Shown here piece by piece: positions 1 through 8,484 of a DNA stretch of 32,995 nucleotides (positions are counted from its first letter, which is position 1; the number at the start of each line of letters is the position of its first letter). The position numbers were made by a program, and so were the translations under genes. Under the pieces are notes generated by a model. That model had not been told where the DNA came from. It worked only from the letters and a program-made list of their open reading frames with translations, and did no database searches. The DNA is from Kamptonema formosum PCC 10802 (GTDB taxonomy: Bacteria > Cyanobacteriota > Cyanobacteriia > Cyanobacteriales > Oscillatoriaceae). The stretch is taken from the NCBI RefSeq assembly GCF_000332335.1, contig NZ_KB235948.1, forward strand, positions 5,572,625-5,605,619. Reading direction: 5' to 3'.

Positions 1-579
1 CAGGAAAGTTCTCACACCCGGGTCTAACGCAATTATCCCATCAGCTTCGGTGGGACTAATTTGCGCGGGCTTGGGGAAAACAGCAAACCATCGCCCCCTA
101 GAGAAAATCAACTGCGTTCCCTGTTCGCAGGTACTGGGGATGGGTTCCGCAGATGTGAATGATAGTCTTTTTGTTAGCCTTGGATACCAAGTTCCCTGAG
201 AAAAGTTGCCGTTATTGAACTTAATGGCTTGGGAGGCGTCTCGGCAGCTTCTAAACTTAGCGTCTCGACTTGCGCCAAAAGCCAAGTGAGCGTCAAAGAC
301 TGCATTTTGCCGGATGTGGCAGGGCGTTTCACTCACCCACTGGGGTAAGTCGCCCTGCATGATTTCATTGCGCAATTTCAGCTTTCCCAGACGCTTGCCA
401 CTTCGCTGCAAGGCAATGGCCTGGTTGTAACAGTACCTGCAGGCGGCAAGCCATTTCCTCCAGGTTTTATTAAGTTCGGATCTTGGGTATATCCTGATCT
501 TCCTTGACCTGAGCTTTGTACTTTCGGAGTCCGTAAAGCCTGGAGCTGAAGCAGTGAAGGATGGCGAGGATGTCTTCAA
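1..579 (-). CDS. tnpB: TnpB-family RNA-guided nuclease of an IS607-type element (partial, runs off left edge)
   Basis: I translated the minus strand from about 579 to base 1 and found one open frame with no stop. It has the typical TnpB N-terminus (RIYPRSELNKTWRKWLA, then CRYCYNQAIALQ) and ends at the window edge in DPGVRTF, the first RuvC catalytic Asp motif of TnpB/Cas12-like nucleases. The remaining RuvC motifs, zinc finger and right end of the element lie outside. No ATG or GTG is visible upstream in frame; a TTG at 577-579 is the best start I can find, so the start is uncertain. The gene overlaps the end of tnpA in another frame, as is usual in IS607 elements. TnpB family members are known to be RNA-guided DNA nucleases; whether this copy is active cannot be judged from the part seen. 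Confidence 0.82.
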   Translation of the reverse strand, partial: MKTSSPSFTASAPGFTDSESTKLRSRKIRIYPRSELNKTWRKWLAACRYCYNQAIALQRSGKRLGKLKLRNEIMQGDLPQWVSETPCHIRQNAVFDAHLAFGASRDAKFRSCRDASQAIKFNNGNFSQGTWYPRLTKRLSFTSAEPIPSTCEQGTQLIFSRGRWFAVFPKPAQISPTEADGIIALDPGVRTFL

Positions 580-1129
580 CCATTTCTCGCTCCCGGCTAA
601 GACCTGCGTCATTGAGAACCACGAGCTCACACCCGTTTTGCTCACAGAGCCATCGAAACAGGTCAAATCCGTTGGCGATAGCCTGCCGTCAGGCATACCT
701 TGCCAGTCTGTTTTTGTGGGCAATGATAACCATCCCGACATCTCTTGACAAGATTCGTTCCAATAAGGCCAGCAATTTCTTTCGTTTGAAATTGAGTCCG
801 CCGCCGATTTCAGCGATGATTTCGGCTTATGGGTAGAGGATGCTGAGAGATGCAACTTGCCTGTTGAGGTCCGGCTGTTGGGCCCGCCCGCTGGCCCTGG
901 TGTAAATAACAGTTTTTCCGCCTCTGCTGCTTTCGGTGGACTTGGCGGTATAGGATTCGATGTTGTACCGGCGCTGTCCTGAGGGAGTCTTAATGGCTTC
1001 GATTCGGCCTTTTTCTTCCCACCGACAGAGAGTCCGCTCGTGGACTCCGAGGATTTCCGCCGCTTCCTTTGGCTTGACATACTTCACCAACGCTGCTTCC
1101 TCAATTCTTTCGTGTCTGCATTGTATCAC
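470..1129 (-). pseudogene. tnpA: IS607-type serine recombinase TnpA, broken by two in-frame stops
   Basis: The N-terminal part is a MerR-like helix-turn-helix (KPKEAAEILGVHERTLCRWE) followed by the start of a serine-recombinase catalytic domain (VIYTRAS, with RQVASL further on). The frame meets TAA at 827-829 inside the expected YPxAEII motif. It then continues in the same frame through AEIIAEIGGGLNFKRKKLL, meets TGA at 689-691, and resumes with GFDLFRWLCEQNGCELVV to a final TAA at 470-472. Without the stops the product would be about 219 residues, normal for the family. A GTG at 1085-1087 is a plausible alternative start. The second stop lies in a 24-bp segment (671-694) that has no counterpart in the family motif. 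The gene appears dead as a full-length protein; stop read-through or trans supply cannot be excluded. Confidence 0.85.
671..694. repeat. 24-bp palindrome-containing insertion within tnpA
   Basis: Between RLARY and GFDLFRW of the recombinase there are eight extra codons including TGA. The DNA contains the perfect inverted repeat GCCTG-ACGG-CAGGC. The length is a multiple of three, so the downstream frame is kept. That it is an insertion is inferred from the family motif R(F/Y)GFDL being contiguous. Confidence 0.45.
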
Positions 1130-1281
1130 GTTTTACAGCTTGGCATCAAGAATCTAGGATTAAATTTCACCTCTTTCGTGCCAGTCTGCAACGCCGATTC
1201 GCCTGTACCTCGAAAGCGAAAGCCCACCGGCACCCTCGCCCTCGCCCCCGCCTGCTCTTAACGCGCCGAGAACGCCAGCAT

Positions 1282-2883
1282 TCAAGCTGCGCCGCCCCGC
1301 ACAAACAGCCAAGACAGCACCGCCGCACCGCCGGCACAAAAAGCCAGCAGGACTGTCACAGCCTCGCGCGAGAGATATCTATTTATCAATTTACCCTGAA
1401 TGCCGCGCTCTGGAAACTTGGGGTCTGTCCCGACTTGAATGCTGTCACTTTCCCCAGAAATGCGCACTGACAAGCCTTGCGGCTTTCCGGTGTGAATCTG
1501 GAGATTGCCCAGCCTCTGAATCCCCGGTTTCCCCGCCATGAGAACCTGACTGGCTCCCACCGGCAATTCTCGACCGGCCATGCGGATTTTTCCTTGAATT
1601 ATGCTAGAATCAGGCAGACCATTTTTTACGCTAGCCCTTCCACTGTTCCGGTCAAACCGCACGTCTTTTACCGCTAAGTCGCCCCGCAACCATTCCTCTG
1701 ACTCCACCGCTTTGGGGTCGGGCAAGCTGAGAGAAATACGGGCAGATTCTCCCACCGGCACCTTGACATCTGTCTCAGTTGGTGTTAAAATAAATTCCAA
1801 ATGATTCGGGATTTTGCTATCTTTCAAGGCGCGTCCTGGCAAGCGATAGTCTTCTAGGGTGACTTTGACCGGCTGTTTTCCGAGAGACAGTTTCAACAGG
1901 TTGGGCTGCGGGAACTCACCGGCTCGCGACTCACCGGCTCGCAGAGAGAGCGCCAGCTGATTGCTAGAAATATTATAGCTTAGTTCAGCAACTTTGGCAG
2001 CCGGTTGCAGCTGCAGTTCAGCGAGTTCAAGCTGGCTTTGTTCAGGTTTTGCCGGCTCAACGCTCCACTTGCTGGTTTCGTTGGGGAGCAGAATTTCCAG
2101 CTTGGTTAACTCGTTCAAGCTGGGATTCGACTGGCTTTGAAAGTTGCCGGTTAGCGCCAGCTGTTGCGAGCCGGCAATTTCGACTCGCTTCAGGTTGCGG
2201 ATGCCGTTGAGAAAGAGCGTGTGGGCTTCTGTGCCGGTGTGGGTGAAGCTGATTTCTCGGACCGTCAGATCGCCCTCAAATACATAACTTGCGGGAGCAA
2301 AAGCTGCAGCGAGGGTGACAAGCGAGAAGCTCAGGAAAATCAGGGCAACAAAGACCGGCGCTGGCTGCCGGTGGCGCTCAGTTCCAGAAACCGGGTTTCT
2401 TTGAGAAAGCAGGTTTCTAGCTTTATTTTCCGCGATTTGACTGTTGCGGCGCAGCTGAGACATCGCTTTGCGGCGCATCTCAACCGAAGGCGGAAGTGGG
2501 GTTTCCTCCGGCTGATTTTGTGGGGCGGGAGCGTTTTGGAGCAGCAGCGATCCCAAGCTCGACACAACCCAGGCGAACAGCTCAATAATTTGGATTAACA
2601 GCCAGAAAACTGTGACAGTAACTGCCCACAAGCCGCGCCAGAGCTGCTTGAATGGCCACAAGAAAAAAGCCATTTTGTTTCGTTTCAGAGAGACGCTCAG
2701 CAGGCGCTGGGTTCGCTTGATTCTTTTGCTGAGGGCAGAGACAGCCCACGCTGACAGTTCAATCAGCCCGATGAGCAGCCACAAGGATATTTTGAAGATT
2801 TCCCAGAAGCCGGCTAGCAGCCACTTGAGAAATTGGAGGGGGAGAGTGATAAATTTTTCCAAGGTTTTCCGCACGAATTCCAC
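1282..2883 (-). CDS. Multi-pass membrane protein of unknown function with a duplicated N-terminal helix unit
   Basis: The product is 533 residues and I do not recognise the family. Two related hydrophobic units occur near the N-terminus: residues 34-51 (LWLLIGLIELSAWAVSAL) and 93-110 (FWLLIQIIELFAWVVSSL), 59 residues apart. A polar linker follows (about 117-175), then a membrane segment (about 176-197), a long beta-rich probably extracytoplasmic region (200-505) and a C-terminal membrane helix (about 508-527). This suggests a large soluble domain tethered at both ends. Residues 156-166 (LSQRNPVS and neighbours) are encoded by a 33-bp palindrome that also occurs as a dispersed intergenic repeat. 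The gene is monocistronic; its neighbours do not indicate a role. Confidence 0.8.
   Translation of the reverse strand: MEFVRKTLEKFITLPLQFLKWLLAGFWEIFKISLWLLIGLIELSAWAVSALSKRIKRTQRLLSVSLKRNKMAFFLWPFKQLWRGLWAVTVTVFWLLIQIIELFAWVVSSLGSLLLQNAPAPQNQPEETPLPPSVEMRRKAMSQLRRNSQIAENKARNLLSQRNPVSGTERHRQPAPVFVALIFLSFSLVTLAAAFAPASYVFEGDLTVREISFTHTGTEAHTLFLNGIRNLKRVEIAGSQQLALTGNFQSQSNPSLNELTKLEILLPNETSKWSVEPAKPEQSQLELAELQLQPAAKVAELSYNISSNQLALSLRAGESRAGEFPQPNLLKLSLGKQPVKVTLEDYRLPGRALKDSKIPNHLEFILTPTETDVKVPVGESARISLSLPDPKAVESEEWLRGDLAVKDVRFDRNSGRASVKNGLPDSSIIQGKIRMAGRELPVGASQVLMAGKPGIQRLGNLQIHTGKPQGLSVRISGESDSIQVGTDPKFPERGIQGKLINRYLSREAVTVLLAFCAGGAAVLSWLFVRGGAA
2386..2418. repeat. 33-bp dispersed palindrome captured in frame inside a coding sequence
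   Basis: The segment starts AGAAACCGGGTTTCT and ends GGTTTCT. It matches 28 of 33 positions of the intergenic element at 6776-6808 with no gaps, and related cores lie at about 8529-8555, 17731-17747 and 19798-19825. Its length adds exactly 11 codons to the host gene, in the linker before a membrane helix. Confidence 0.7.
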
Positions 2884-3441
2884 AATTTTACCTCTCGCAA
2901 GCGCCCCAGACGCGATTCAAGATTTGCTTGGGGAGGGTGGGGCTGAGATATCCTCTCGCCCCAATCCCTTTGCGAACACAGCGATTCTTCCTTATATTAG
3001 CGCTGTTGCACCGGCATGTTGCCTGTATCGCCCGGGGGATAGCGGGGAGTGGGGAAGGGGGTTGGGGGGTTAGGTTTGTTGTGCCACCTTGGCTAATTTA
3101 CAGGTTTCGCAAGCCGGTGTGCCGGCTATTTGCCTGCGTTTCCCCTGCGGGAGGGAAGGAAGCCTACTTCTCAGCCGGTCCAGGGGTGCCGGTGGCAAAA
3201 CTCCTGCCGAGCTACCGGACAATAGTGGCAGGCTGCCGGTTTTATGATCTATTATAAGACTGGCAGAGCGGTGGGAGTGCACCGGCTGCAACGGTTACGT
3301 CTCACTAAAGTCATCCCCTCACCCCCCAACCCCCTCTCCCACAAGGGGAGAGGGGGAGAAATAAGAGGGCCTGTGGTAGATTTAGTACAGTGAGATGCTG
3401 TCGGCTGCCACAAGCTGCTCTCACACTAAGGGGTATCAAAG
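2884..3441. other. Intergenic region between divergent genes, G/C-skewed, with one REP hairpin
   Basis: No credible gene was found in these 558 bases. The region holds G-runs (2931-2943, 3033-3070), scattered CCGGT/ACCGG-rich sequence typical of this genome, and a strong palindrome at 3315-3358. The promoters of the flanking divergent genes must lie here, but no convincing -35/-10 pair was identified. Confidence 0.6.
3315..3358. repeat. G-rich REP-like hairpin
   Basis: The arms CCCCCTCTCCC and GGGAGAGGGGG form an 11-bp stem with a short ACAAG loop, preceded by a CCCCTCACCCCCCAA tract. Related elements occur at 22873-22911, 30960-30998 and 32171-32221. The strand carrying G-runs could fold as a G-quadruplex. 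Confidence 0.7.
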
Positions 3442-4728
3442 ATGATGTGCCGGCAGATGGGAAACTCCTTTGAACTCCCGGCAGCCTTGCTGGGTGCGGC
3501 TGCTGCAATTGCGGTTGCGCAACCTCAAGTCGCAGTGGCGCTGACTGTGCGGGAAGTCAGCAATGTGGCGGAAAAAATTACGGTGTTAATTGATGGGGAA
3601 GTTCCCGGATCGGGGGTGATTGTTGCCCGGGATGGGAACACTTACTACGTCCTGACTGCCAAGCATGTTGCTGAGCGTGCCGGTGAGTATAAGGCAGTCA
3701 CGCCTGACGGCAGGCGATATCCCATCAGCTCCAGCACTGTGCAAAAACTGCCAGACGCCGACTTGGCGGTGTTTCAATTCACCAGCAAAAAAGATTACCA
3801 AATTGCTACCTTTGCTGATTATAACTTAGCGGGAGAGCAGTTTGTCTTCGTTTCTGGCTGGCCGGCACCCAGTCGCGCTGTAAAAAATCGCGCCCGTGTC
3901 TTGAGTTTTGGCAAACTGATTCCGCCGGTGATGCTGCACCTGTTAAGCGCCGCGCCGTTTGGGGAGGGTTCTCAGGGATATGAGCTGCTCTACACTAGTA
4001 TAACGCAGAATGGCATGAGTGGGGGGCCGGTGCTGGATACCGGCGGTCGAGTGATTGGCATTCACGGGGGAGAAGAAGGAGAAGTTATCTATAACGAGAT
4101 TAATACCGGCTCCCCTCCGCTCAAGATTGGCTTTAGTTTGGGGATGAGCACCGGCACTTTTCTGCTGGCAGCTCGCAAGGCGGGACTTGCCGCAAAATTG
4201 AAAGTGGAAAAGTCTCCGCCTGAACCTATATCGCTGGAAGAAATCGGAGAGCTGTACTTAACCTCTTTGGAAATGCCAGATGTGAGGAATACCGATGCTG
4301 TCTACTGGGCAGATCGAGGCAATAAAATGTTGAGGTTGGGGCAGCTAGCAATGGCCAGCTCTGCCTATGACAGAGCGCTGGAAATCAATCCGAATTTTTA
4401 TCAAGCTTGGTATGGCAAAGGTTTGATGCTGACTTACTGGAAAAAGTACCAAGAGGCGATTGCCGCCTATGACAGAGCGCTGGGAATTATTGAAAGGCAG
4501 CTGCAAACCGAAACCGAGCCGAATTTACGGGATAAATTGCAGAAGGTGGGCGATAATGTTATTCAGCTGCGCGGGAATCTCCAGCAGGAGTTGGGTTTGT
4601 CCACCCCGCCGGCGGGCCAGTCACGCACAGCAGAACCGGAGGATTGGATTGTGCCGGGGTTATGTGGGACCGACTCAGCAGAATGTCCTCCGCCCGAGGT
4701 TGAGCCGGTGCCACCGCCTCTGTGGTAA
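3442..4728 (+). CDS. Exported trypsin-like serine protease with C-terminal TPRs
   Basis: The product is 428 residues. A hydrophobic N-terminus (about 11-34, ending near AVAL) looks like a signal peptide, so the enzyme probably acts in the periplasm or outside. The protease domain spans about residues 40-250 with a complete catalytic triad by motif: His75 (LTAKHV), Asp107 (DADLAVF) and Ser193 (GMSGGPV). A TPR pair follows at about 284-350 (AYDRALEINP, then AIAAYDRAL), probably for substrate or partner binding. The proline-rich tail ends at PPPLW. Proteases of this type with TPRs are common in cyanobacteria and usually uncharacterised. There is no PDZ domain, so it is not a standard DegP/HtrA. 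Two adjacent ATGs (3442 and 3445) make the exact start uncertain by one residue. Confidence 0.88.
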   Translation: MMCRQMGNSFELPAALLGAAAAIAVAQPQVAVALTVREVSNVAEKITVLIDGEVPGSGVIVARDGNTYYVLTAKHVAERAGEYKAVTPDGRRYPISSSTVQKLPDADLAVFQFTSKKDYQIATFADYNLAGEQFVFVSGWPAPSRAVKNRARVLSFGKLIPPVMLHLLSAAPFGEGSQGYELLYTSITQNGMSGGPVLDTGGRVIGIHGGEEGEVIYNEINTGSPPLKIGFSLGMSTGTFLLAARKAGLAAKLKVEKSPPEPISLEEIGELYLTSLEMPDVRNTDAVYWADRGNKMLRLGQLAMASSAYDRALEINPNFYQAWYGKGLMLTYWKKYQEAIAAYDRALGIIERQLQTETEPNLRDKLQKVGDNVIQLRGNLQQELGLSTPPAGQSRTAEPEDWIVPGLCGTDSAECPPPEVEPVPPPLW

Positions 4729-5052
4729 TCAGCTTATTAAGGGGATAAGGCGTAGGACAGGCGTCTCGCCTGTCCTACGCACACCGCTACCAATGAAAAC
4801 TTGCTCCACTGCGGGAGATCCGGTGGGGCTAAAGCCCAACTACAAACCTTTTCTCTGGAGGCGGGGCAACGGTTGGGCTAAAGCCCAACTACAAACTTTG
4901 GGCTGAAGCCCAACTACAAACTTTGGGCTGAAGCCCAACTACAAACATAATGAAAATTGTCTTTGGAGGCGGGGCAACGGTTGGGCTAAAGCCCAACTGC
5001 AAACGAAGGCGTAGGACAGGCGTCCCGCCTGTCCAGTGGGTTTTTGGGCGAA
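4729..5052. repeat. Block of two interleaved palindrome families downstream of the protease gene
   Basis: A near-perfect hairpin at 4750-4780 pairs GCGTAGGACAGGCG with CGCCTGTCCTACGC; a partial second copy is at 5009-5035. Between them, the palindrome TTGGGCTAAAGCCCAA and its variants, each followed by CTACAAAC or similar, occur about five times (near 4825, 4872, 4897, 4921 and 4979). The same two families make up the block at 26460-26803. No gene is seen. Confidence 0.75.
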
Positions 5053-5775
5053 CTAGCCGGCAGCCGGCGCGGCGGGCGCAAGCGAAGGCACCTCCGTTGC
5101 CAGCAACCCCTGAAACAGCGCCATCCCATCCGTACCGCCCAGCACTGGGTCAGCTGCCCGTTCGGGATGGGGCATCATTCCTAGCACATTTCCCGGCAAA
5201 TTGCAAATCCCCGCAATATTATTTAACGAACCGTTAGGATTGCCCTCCGAGCTGACCTCACCGGTGCCGGTGCAGTAGCGGAACAGGACTTGGCCATTAT
5301 CTTCGAGGCGAGCCAGGGTATCGGCATCGGCGTAGTAGCGCCCCTCACCGTGGGCTATCGGGAGCGAGATTACCTGACCGGCGGCATAAGCGGAAGTCCA
5401 AGGCAAGCCGGTGCGCTCCACCTTGAGGGGGACCCGATCGCAGATAAAGTGCAAATCCCGATTGCGGATCAGCGCCCCAGGCAAAAGTCCCACCTCGGTC
5501 AGCACCTGAAAGCCATTGCAGATGCCGAGGACTTTCTTGCCCTGGCTGGCGTGTCTCACCACCTCCTGCATGACAGGGGAAAAGCGCGCAATCGCGCCAC
5601 AGCGGAGATAGTCGCCATAGCTGAAGCCACCCGGAAGCACCACCACATCCAGATCCGAAATATCCGTTTCCTCATGCCAGACCATGCGCGTCGGCAGGCC
5701 CAGCAGTCCTTGCGTGACCCAGGCCACGTCGCGATCGCAATTAGAACCCGGAAAAACAACAACCCCAAATTTCAT
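5053..5775 (-). CDS. purQ: Phosphoribosylformylglycinamidine synthase subunit PurQ (glutaminase)
   Basis: The product is 240 residues and a class I glutamine amidotransferase. It supplies ammonia to PurL for the ATP-dependent conversion of FGAR to FGAM, the fourth step of purine synthesis in the cytoplasm. The N-terminus [15 protein letters not shown] is diagnostic. The nucleophile is Cys86 (GICNGFQ), with His203 and Glu205 in [18 protein letters not shown] is also family-typical. The C-terminal tail (LAPAAPAAG) is a short low-complexity extension. purS lies 127 bp upstream on the same strand, and the spacer carries a palindromic repeat remnant. No purL is in the window. Confidence 0.96.
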   Translation of the reverse strand: MKFGVVVFPGSNCDRDVAWVTQGLLGLPTRMVWHEETDISDLDVVVLPGGFSYGDYLRCGAIARFSPVMQEVVRHASQGKKVLGICNGFQVLTEVGLLPGALIRNRDLHFICDRVPLKVERTGLPWTSAYAAGQVISLPIAHGEGRYYADADTLARLEDNGQVLFRYCTGTGEVSSEGNPNGSLNNIAGICNLPGNVLGMMPHPERAADPVLGGTDGMALFQGLLATEVPSLAPAAPAAG

Positions 5776-5794
5776 AACTTTTGCTCGTAATTTC

Positions 5795-5890
5795 CTCGCT
5801 CCCAGGCTGAGGCTGAGAGCGCCTTTTCCTCGCGTCCAGGAGGATCTTGCCTTCTGGGAGGTAGCTCCAAAGTGGCAGCCCGGGAACGAG
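5795..5890. repeat. Degenerate palindromic repeat between purS and purQ
   Basis: The arms CTCGCTCCC (5795-5803) and GGGAACGAG (5882-5890) bracket about 78 bp. The core resembles the compact hairpins at 12315-12341 and 22819-22843 (CGTTCCCAGCC and GGCTGGGAACG). It fills most of the purS-purQ spacer, so it probably inserted between two genes that are usually closely spaced. Confidence 0.5.
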
Positions 5891-5902
5891 AGAAGTGGTA
5901 AT

Positions 5903-6187
5903 TTAGACTCCAGCTTCCACCGGCAAAGGCGTCTCAGTCAGCTCGAAGCGGTAATTTTCGATCACAGGATTGGCCAGGAGCTGGTCGCAGATCCTGTGCA
6001 GCTGCTCGCTCGCCTCTCCCTCGCCGGCTGCAGAGAGCGTCAGCTCAATATATTTACCGATGCGCACCCGCTCCACATTCTCATAGCCCATGTGCTTAAG
6101 CCCGGACCCGACTGCCGTGCCGGCGGGGTCTAAGACCGAGGGGCGCAGAGTAACATAGATTTGAGCCTGATATTTTTTGTGAATCAC
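5903..6187 (-). CDS. purS: Phosphoribosylformylglycinamidine synthase subunit PurS
   Basis: The product is 94 residues, the usual size for this small bridging subunit of the PurLQS complex. It helps channel ammonia between PurQ and PurL. The motif [20 protein letters not shown] at the N-terminus, followed by [16 protein letters not shown], is characteristic. It is transcribed ahead of purQ, probably in one operon despite the 127-bp repeat-bearing spacer. The divergent Fur-family gene starts 157 bp away. Confidence 0.94.
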   Translation of the reverse strand: MIHKKYQAQIYVTLRPSVLDPAGTAVGSGLKHMGYENVERVRIGKYIELTLSAAGEGEASEQLHRICDQLLANPVIENYRFELTETPLPVEAGV

Positions 6188-6344
6188 AGCAGAGCCCTAA
6201 ATTCTTTAGATAGTGCTTATGACGCCGCAGACTCTCTCATTTTAAAGCTAGAGCTGAGAAGATTTGTCAGATCAGCGGAAGAAAGCGGCCTCAAAAAGCA
6301 TGGATTATGGTTGCAACCTGAATTAAAGATAGATAACACTGGCC

Positions 6345-6746
6345 ATGAAAGTCAAACGCACCCGCAGTCAGGAACGGATTCTGAACCTGCTCAAGACCAT
6401 CAAGCAAGCCGTTTCAGCTCAAGATATCTATGTAGAGCTGCGAAACCGCAACCAAGGGGTGGGTCTGGCCACCGTCTACCGCGCCTTGGAAGGCTTGAAA
6501 CTGGAAGGGATGGTTCAGGTGCGAACCTTGGCCAACGGCGAGTCCCTGTACAGCAGCGCCCAGGAAGACTTGCACCACCTCACTTGCCTGCAGTGCGGGA
6601 CATCCACTCCGATTGACGAGTGCCCCGTCCACCAGCTAGAGAGCCAGCTGCAACAGTCCTACCAGTTCAAAGTGTTCTATCACACTTTGGAGTTTTTTGG
6701 GCTGTGCGACCGCTGCCAGCTGGCCCAAGCTGCCGGGAAAACTTAG
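6345..6746 (+). CDS. zur: Fur-family metal-dependent repressor, probably zinc regulator Zur (FurB)
   Basis: The product is 133 residues. An N-terminal winged helix (QERILNLLKTIKQAVSAQDI, then GLATVYRALEGL) carries the Fur recognition helix. The C-terminal dimerisation half has two CxxC pairs for structural zinc, Cys81/Cys84 (TCLQCG) and Cys121/Cys124 (LCDRCQ), plus candidate metal ligands His77, His78, Cys93, His96 and His113. The sequence resembles cyanobacterial FurB/Zur more than FurA or PerR, especially RTLANGESLYS and HHLTCLQCG; that subfamily call is from memory of the family. No zinc transporter or Zur-regulated paralogue lies nearby to support it. The gene is divergent from purS and is followed by a dispersed hairpin at 6776. 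Confidence 0.85.
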   Translation: MKVKRTRSQERILNLLKTIKQAVSAQDIYVELRNRNQGVGLATVYRALEGLKLEGMVQVRTLANGESLYSSAQEDLHHLTCLQCGTSTPIDECPVHQLESQLQQSYQFKVFYHTLEFFGLCDRCQLAQAAGKT

Positions 6747-6775
6747 GGGCGTTTCTCATCCTTTGTGAGGTACTG

Positions 6776-6837
6776 AGAAACCCGGTTTCTTAAAGAAACC
6801 GGGTTTCTGGCCCCTGAGAACCGCTCTAAATAATTTG
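6776..6837. repeat. MITE-like hairpin element downstream of the Fur-family gene
   Basis: Positions 6776-6808 form a long palindrome of AGAAACC/GGTTTCT units around TTAAAG. The flank CCGCTCTAAATAATTT resembles the end of the fuller element at 19754-19859. It may also act as a transcription end for the upstream gene. Confidence 0.55.
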
Positions 6838-6931
6838 TCAGCCCCTCTCTTTTCTTTCCTTGGCGTACTTGGCGTCTTGGCGGTTTCTAAAAAAAAATTC
6901 CCCCCCATCAAATCCGCCTCAAAATGACAAA

Positions 6932-7891
6932 CTAATCAGGTTGAACCTCCTGCGAGACAATCGAGCGGATGCCCTCAAAGGTTGCCGGTATGCTGCGCGG
7001 GTCCATAAACATCACCTTGCTGCTGTCGCTGGTGCCAATTTTCATCCCCATTTCCAGATAGTTCTGCGCCAGTAAAAACTGGAGCGCTTGGCCGGCGTTC
7101 GGATCGGCCTGGAGCGTTTTGCCAATAATTTGCAGCGCCTCAGACGTTGCTTGGGCTTTCAGGACTTGCTGCTGGCGTTCCGCTTGAGCTTTGAGGACGA
7201 TCGTCTTTTGCTGCGCCTCCGCATCCAGAATAGCAGCCTTCTGTCGGGCTTCCGCGTCGAGAACTTGCGCCTCAGCTTTCCCTTTGGCGCTGTTAATTGC
7301 CGATTCGCGATCCCCTTCCGAAGTCAGAATAGCAGCCCGCTTGCGCCGTTCCGCAGACATTTGCAATTCCATCGACTCCAGCACCGCTTTGGAAGGCACA
7401 ATATCGCGCAGTTCCACCCGCGTCACCTTCACGCCCCAAGGATCGGTGGCGATGTCGAGATCCCGCAGCAGGATTTCATTGATTTGATCGCGGGCGGTAA
7501 AGGTTTCATCTAGCTCCAGTTTTCCCATTTCAGCGCGAATCTGGGTGAGCACCAAATTCACCATTGCTGACTGGAGATTTTCTACCTTGTAGTAGGCTTT
7601 CTCCAGGTCTACGATCCGCCAGTACACCACGGCGTCAGCGGTGATCGACACATTGTCGCGGGTGATGCACTGTTGGGGGGGGATGTCTAGGACTTTTTCC
7701 CGGATGGTTTGCTGGTAAACAATTCTGTCGAGGAAAGGGGTGACGAAATTCAGTCCGGGTTCCAGTTTTTTGCCGCTATATTTGCCCAAGGTTTCCACCA
7801 AGGCTTCGTTCCCTTGATTGATAATCTTGACGGAGCCGGCCAGGGCAGACCCGCCGAAGACCAGGAAGACGAGAAAAAATAATTGCTCCAC
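6932..7891 (-). CDS. SPFH/stomatin-like (QmcA/paraslipin type) membrane protein
   Basis: The product is 319 residues. The N-terminal hydrophobic segment (1-19) anchors it in the membrane. An SPFH/Band 7 domain follows (about 20-180; [20 protein letters not shown], then [11 protein letters not shown] and [18 protein letters not shown]). A long Ala/Glu/Gln-rich coiled coil (about 180-260; [10 protein letters not shown]-type repeats) and the conserved end [16 protein letters not shown] complete it. Such proteins oligomerise into membrane cages or rings and organise membrane-protein quality control. It lies 39 bp downstream of the NfeD-like gene on the same strand, the standard pairing, so the two are probably co-transcribed and interact. 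Confidence 0.93.
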   Translation of the reverse strand: MEQLFFLVFLVFGGSALAGSVKIINQGNEALVETLGKYSGKKLEPGLNFVTPFLDRIVYQQTIREKVLDIPPQQCITRDNVSITADAVVYWRIVDLEKAYYKVENLQSAMVNLVLTQIRAEMGKLELDETFTARDQINEILLRDLDIATDPWGVKVTRVELRDIVPSKAVLESMELQMSAERRKRAAILTSEGDRESAINSAKGKAEAQVLDAEARQKAAILDAEAQQKTIVLKAQAERQQQVLKAQATSEALQIIGKTLQADPNAGQALQFLLAQNYLEMGMKIGTSDSSKVMFMDPRSIPATFEGIRSIVSQEVQPD

Positions 7892-7930
7892 TTGTACCCT
7901 CCTGCCTTTGAGGTTTTTAACAGGTTTATC

Positions 7931-8437
7931 TTAGGAATGCAATAGGTGTTCTGGCACGACAATCAGGGTAGTGCCCTCCCGCCTGACGACGCAGACTTTT
8001 TGCTTGGGGGGAATGGCCAGTTTGTCATCCTCGCAGCGGGCGCGCCAGGAATTTCCTTCGTAAAGCACCCGACCGGCCTCACCGGGCGGAATTTCGGTCA
8101 GGGTTTCTGCTTCTTTGGGGTCCTCCAGGGTGTAGACCTTGCGTTTCGGCAGCAGGCGGCGCGTTAGCAAAACGCCTCCTATAGAAAGCCCCATCCACAA
8201 GAAAACTTGCAAGCCAAACTGAATGGGGAATATCCAACAAATCAGCGAAACCGTAATGGCGCTCAGTCCCATTGTGAAGGCTGTAAACGCTGTTGGCACC
8301 GGCACTTCTATCAAGCAAAGCACCGCCCCTGTGACCAGCCAGAACAGTGCGGGGCTTAATTGCACGGTGCCGGCAAGCGGTGCAGCGGAGAGCACCCCCC
8401 CGCCCAAAAACCAGATTGTCGCCGGTGTTTGTGGCAT
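7931..8437 (-). CDS. NfeD-family membrane protein
   Basis: The product is 168 residues. It has two to three hydrophobic segments in residues 26-85 (LFWLVTGAVLCLIEVPVPTA, then FTMGLSAITVSLICWIFPI and QVFLWMGLSIGGVLL). A C-terminal OB-fold-like domain (about 115-165) contains PPGEAGRVLYEGNSWRARCE and KVCVVRREGTTLIVVP, the hallmarks of short NfeD proteins. It is the first gene of a two-gene unit with the SPFH protein. NfeD proteins are known partners of SPFH proteins at the membrane. There is no protease domain, so this is the short (NfeD1b) form. Confidence 0.9.
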   Translation of the reverse strand: MPQTPATIWFLGGGVLSAAPLAGTVQLSPALFWLVTGAVLCLIEVPVPTAFTAFTMGLSAITVSLICWIFPIQFGLQVFLWMGLSIGGVLLTRRLLPKRKVYTLEDPKEAETLTEIPPGEAGRVLYEGNSWRARCEDDKLAIPPKQKVCVVRREGTTLIVVPEHLLHS

Positions 8438-8484
8438 ATTGACCTCCTGTTAAGGGCATCTACTAGGCTAGATTCCAGGCATTT

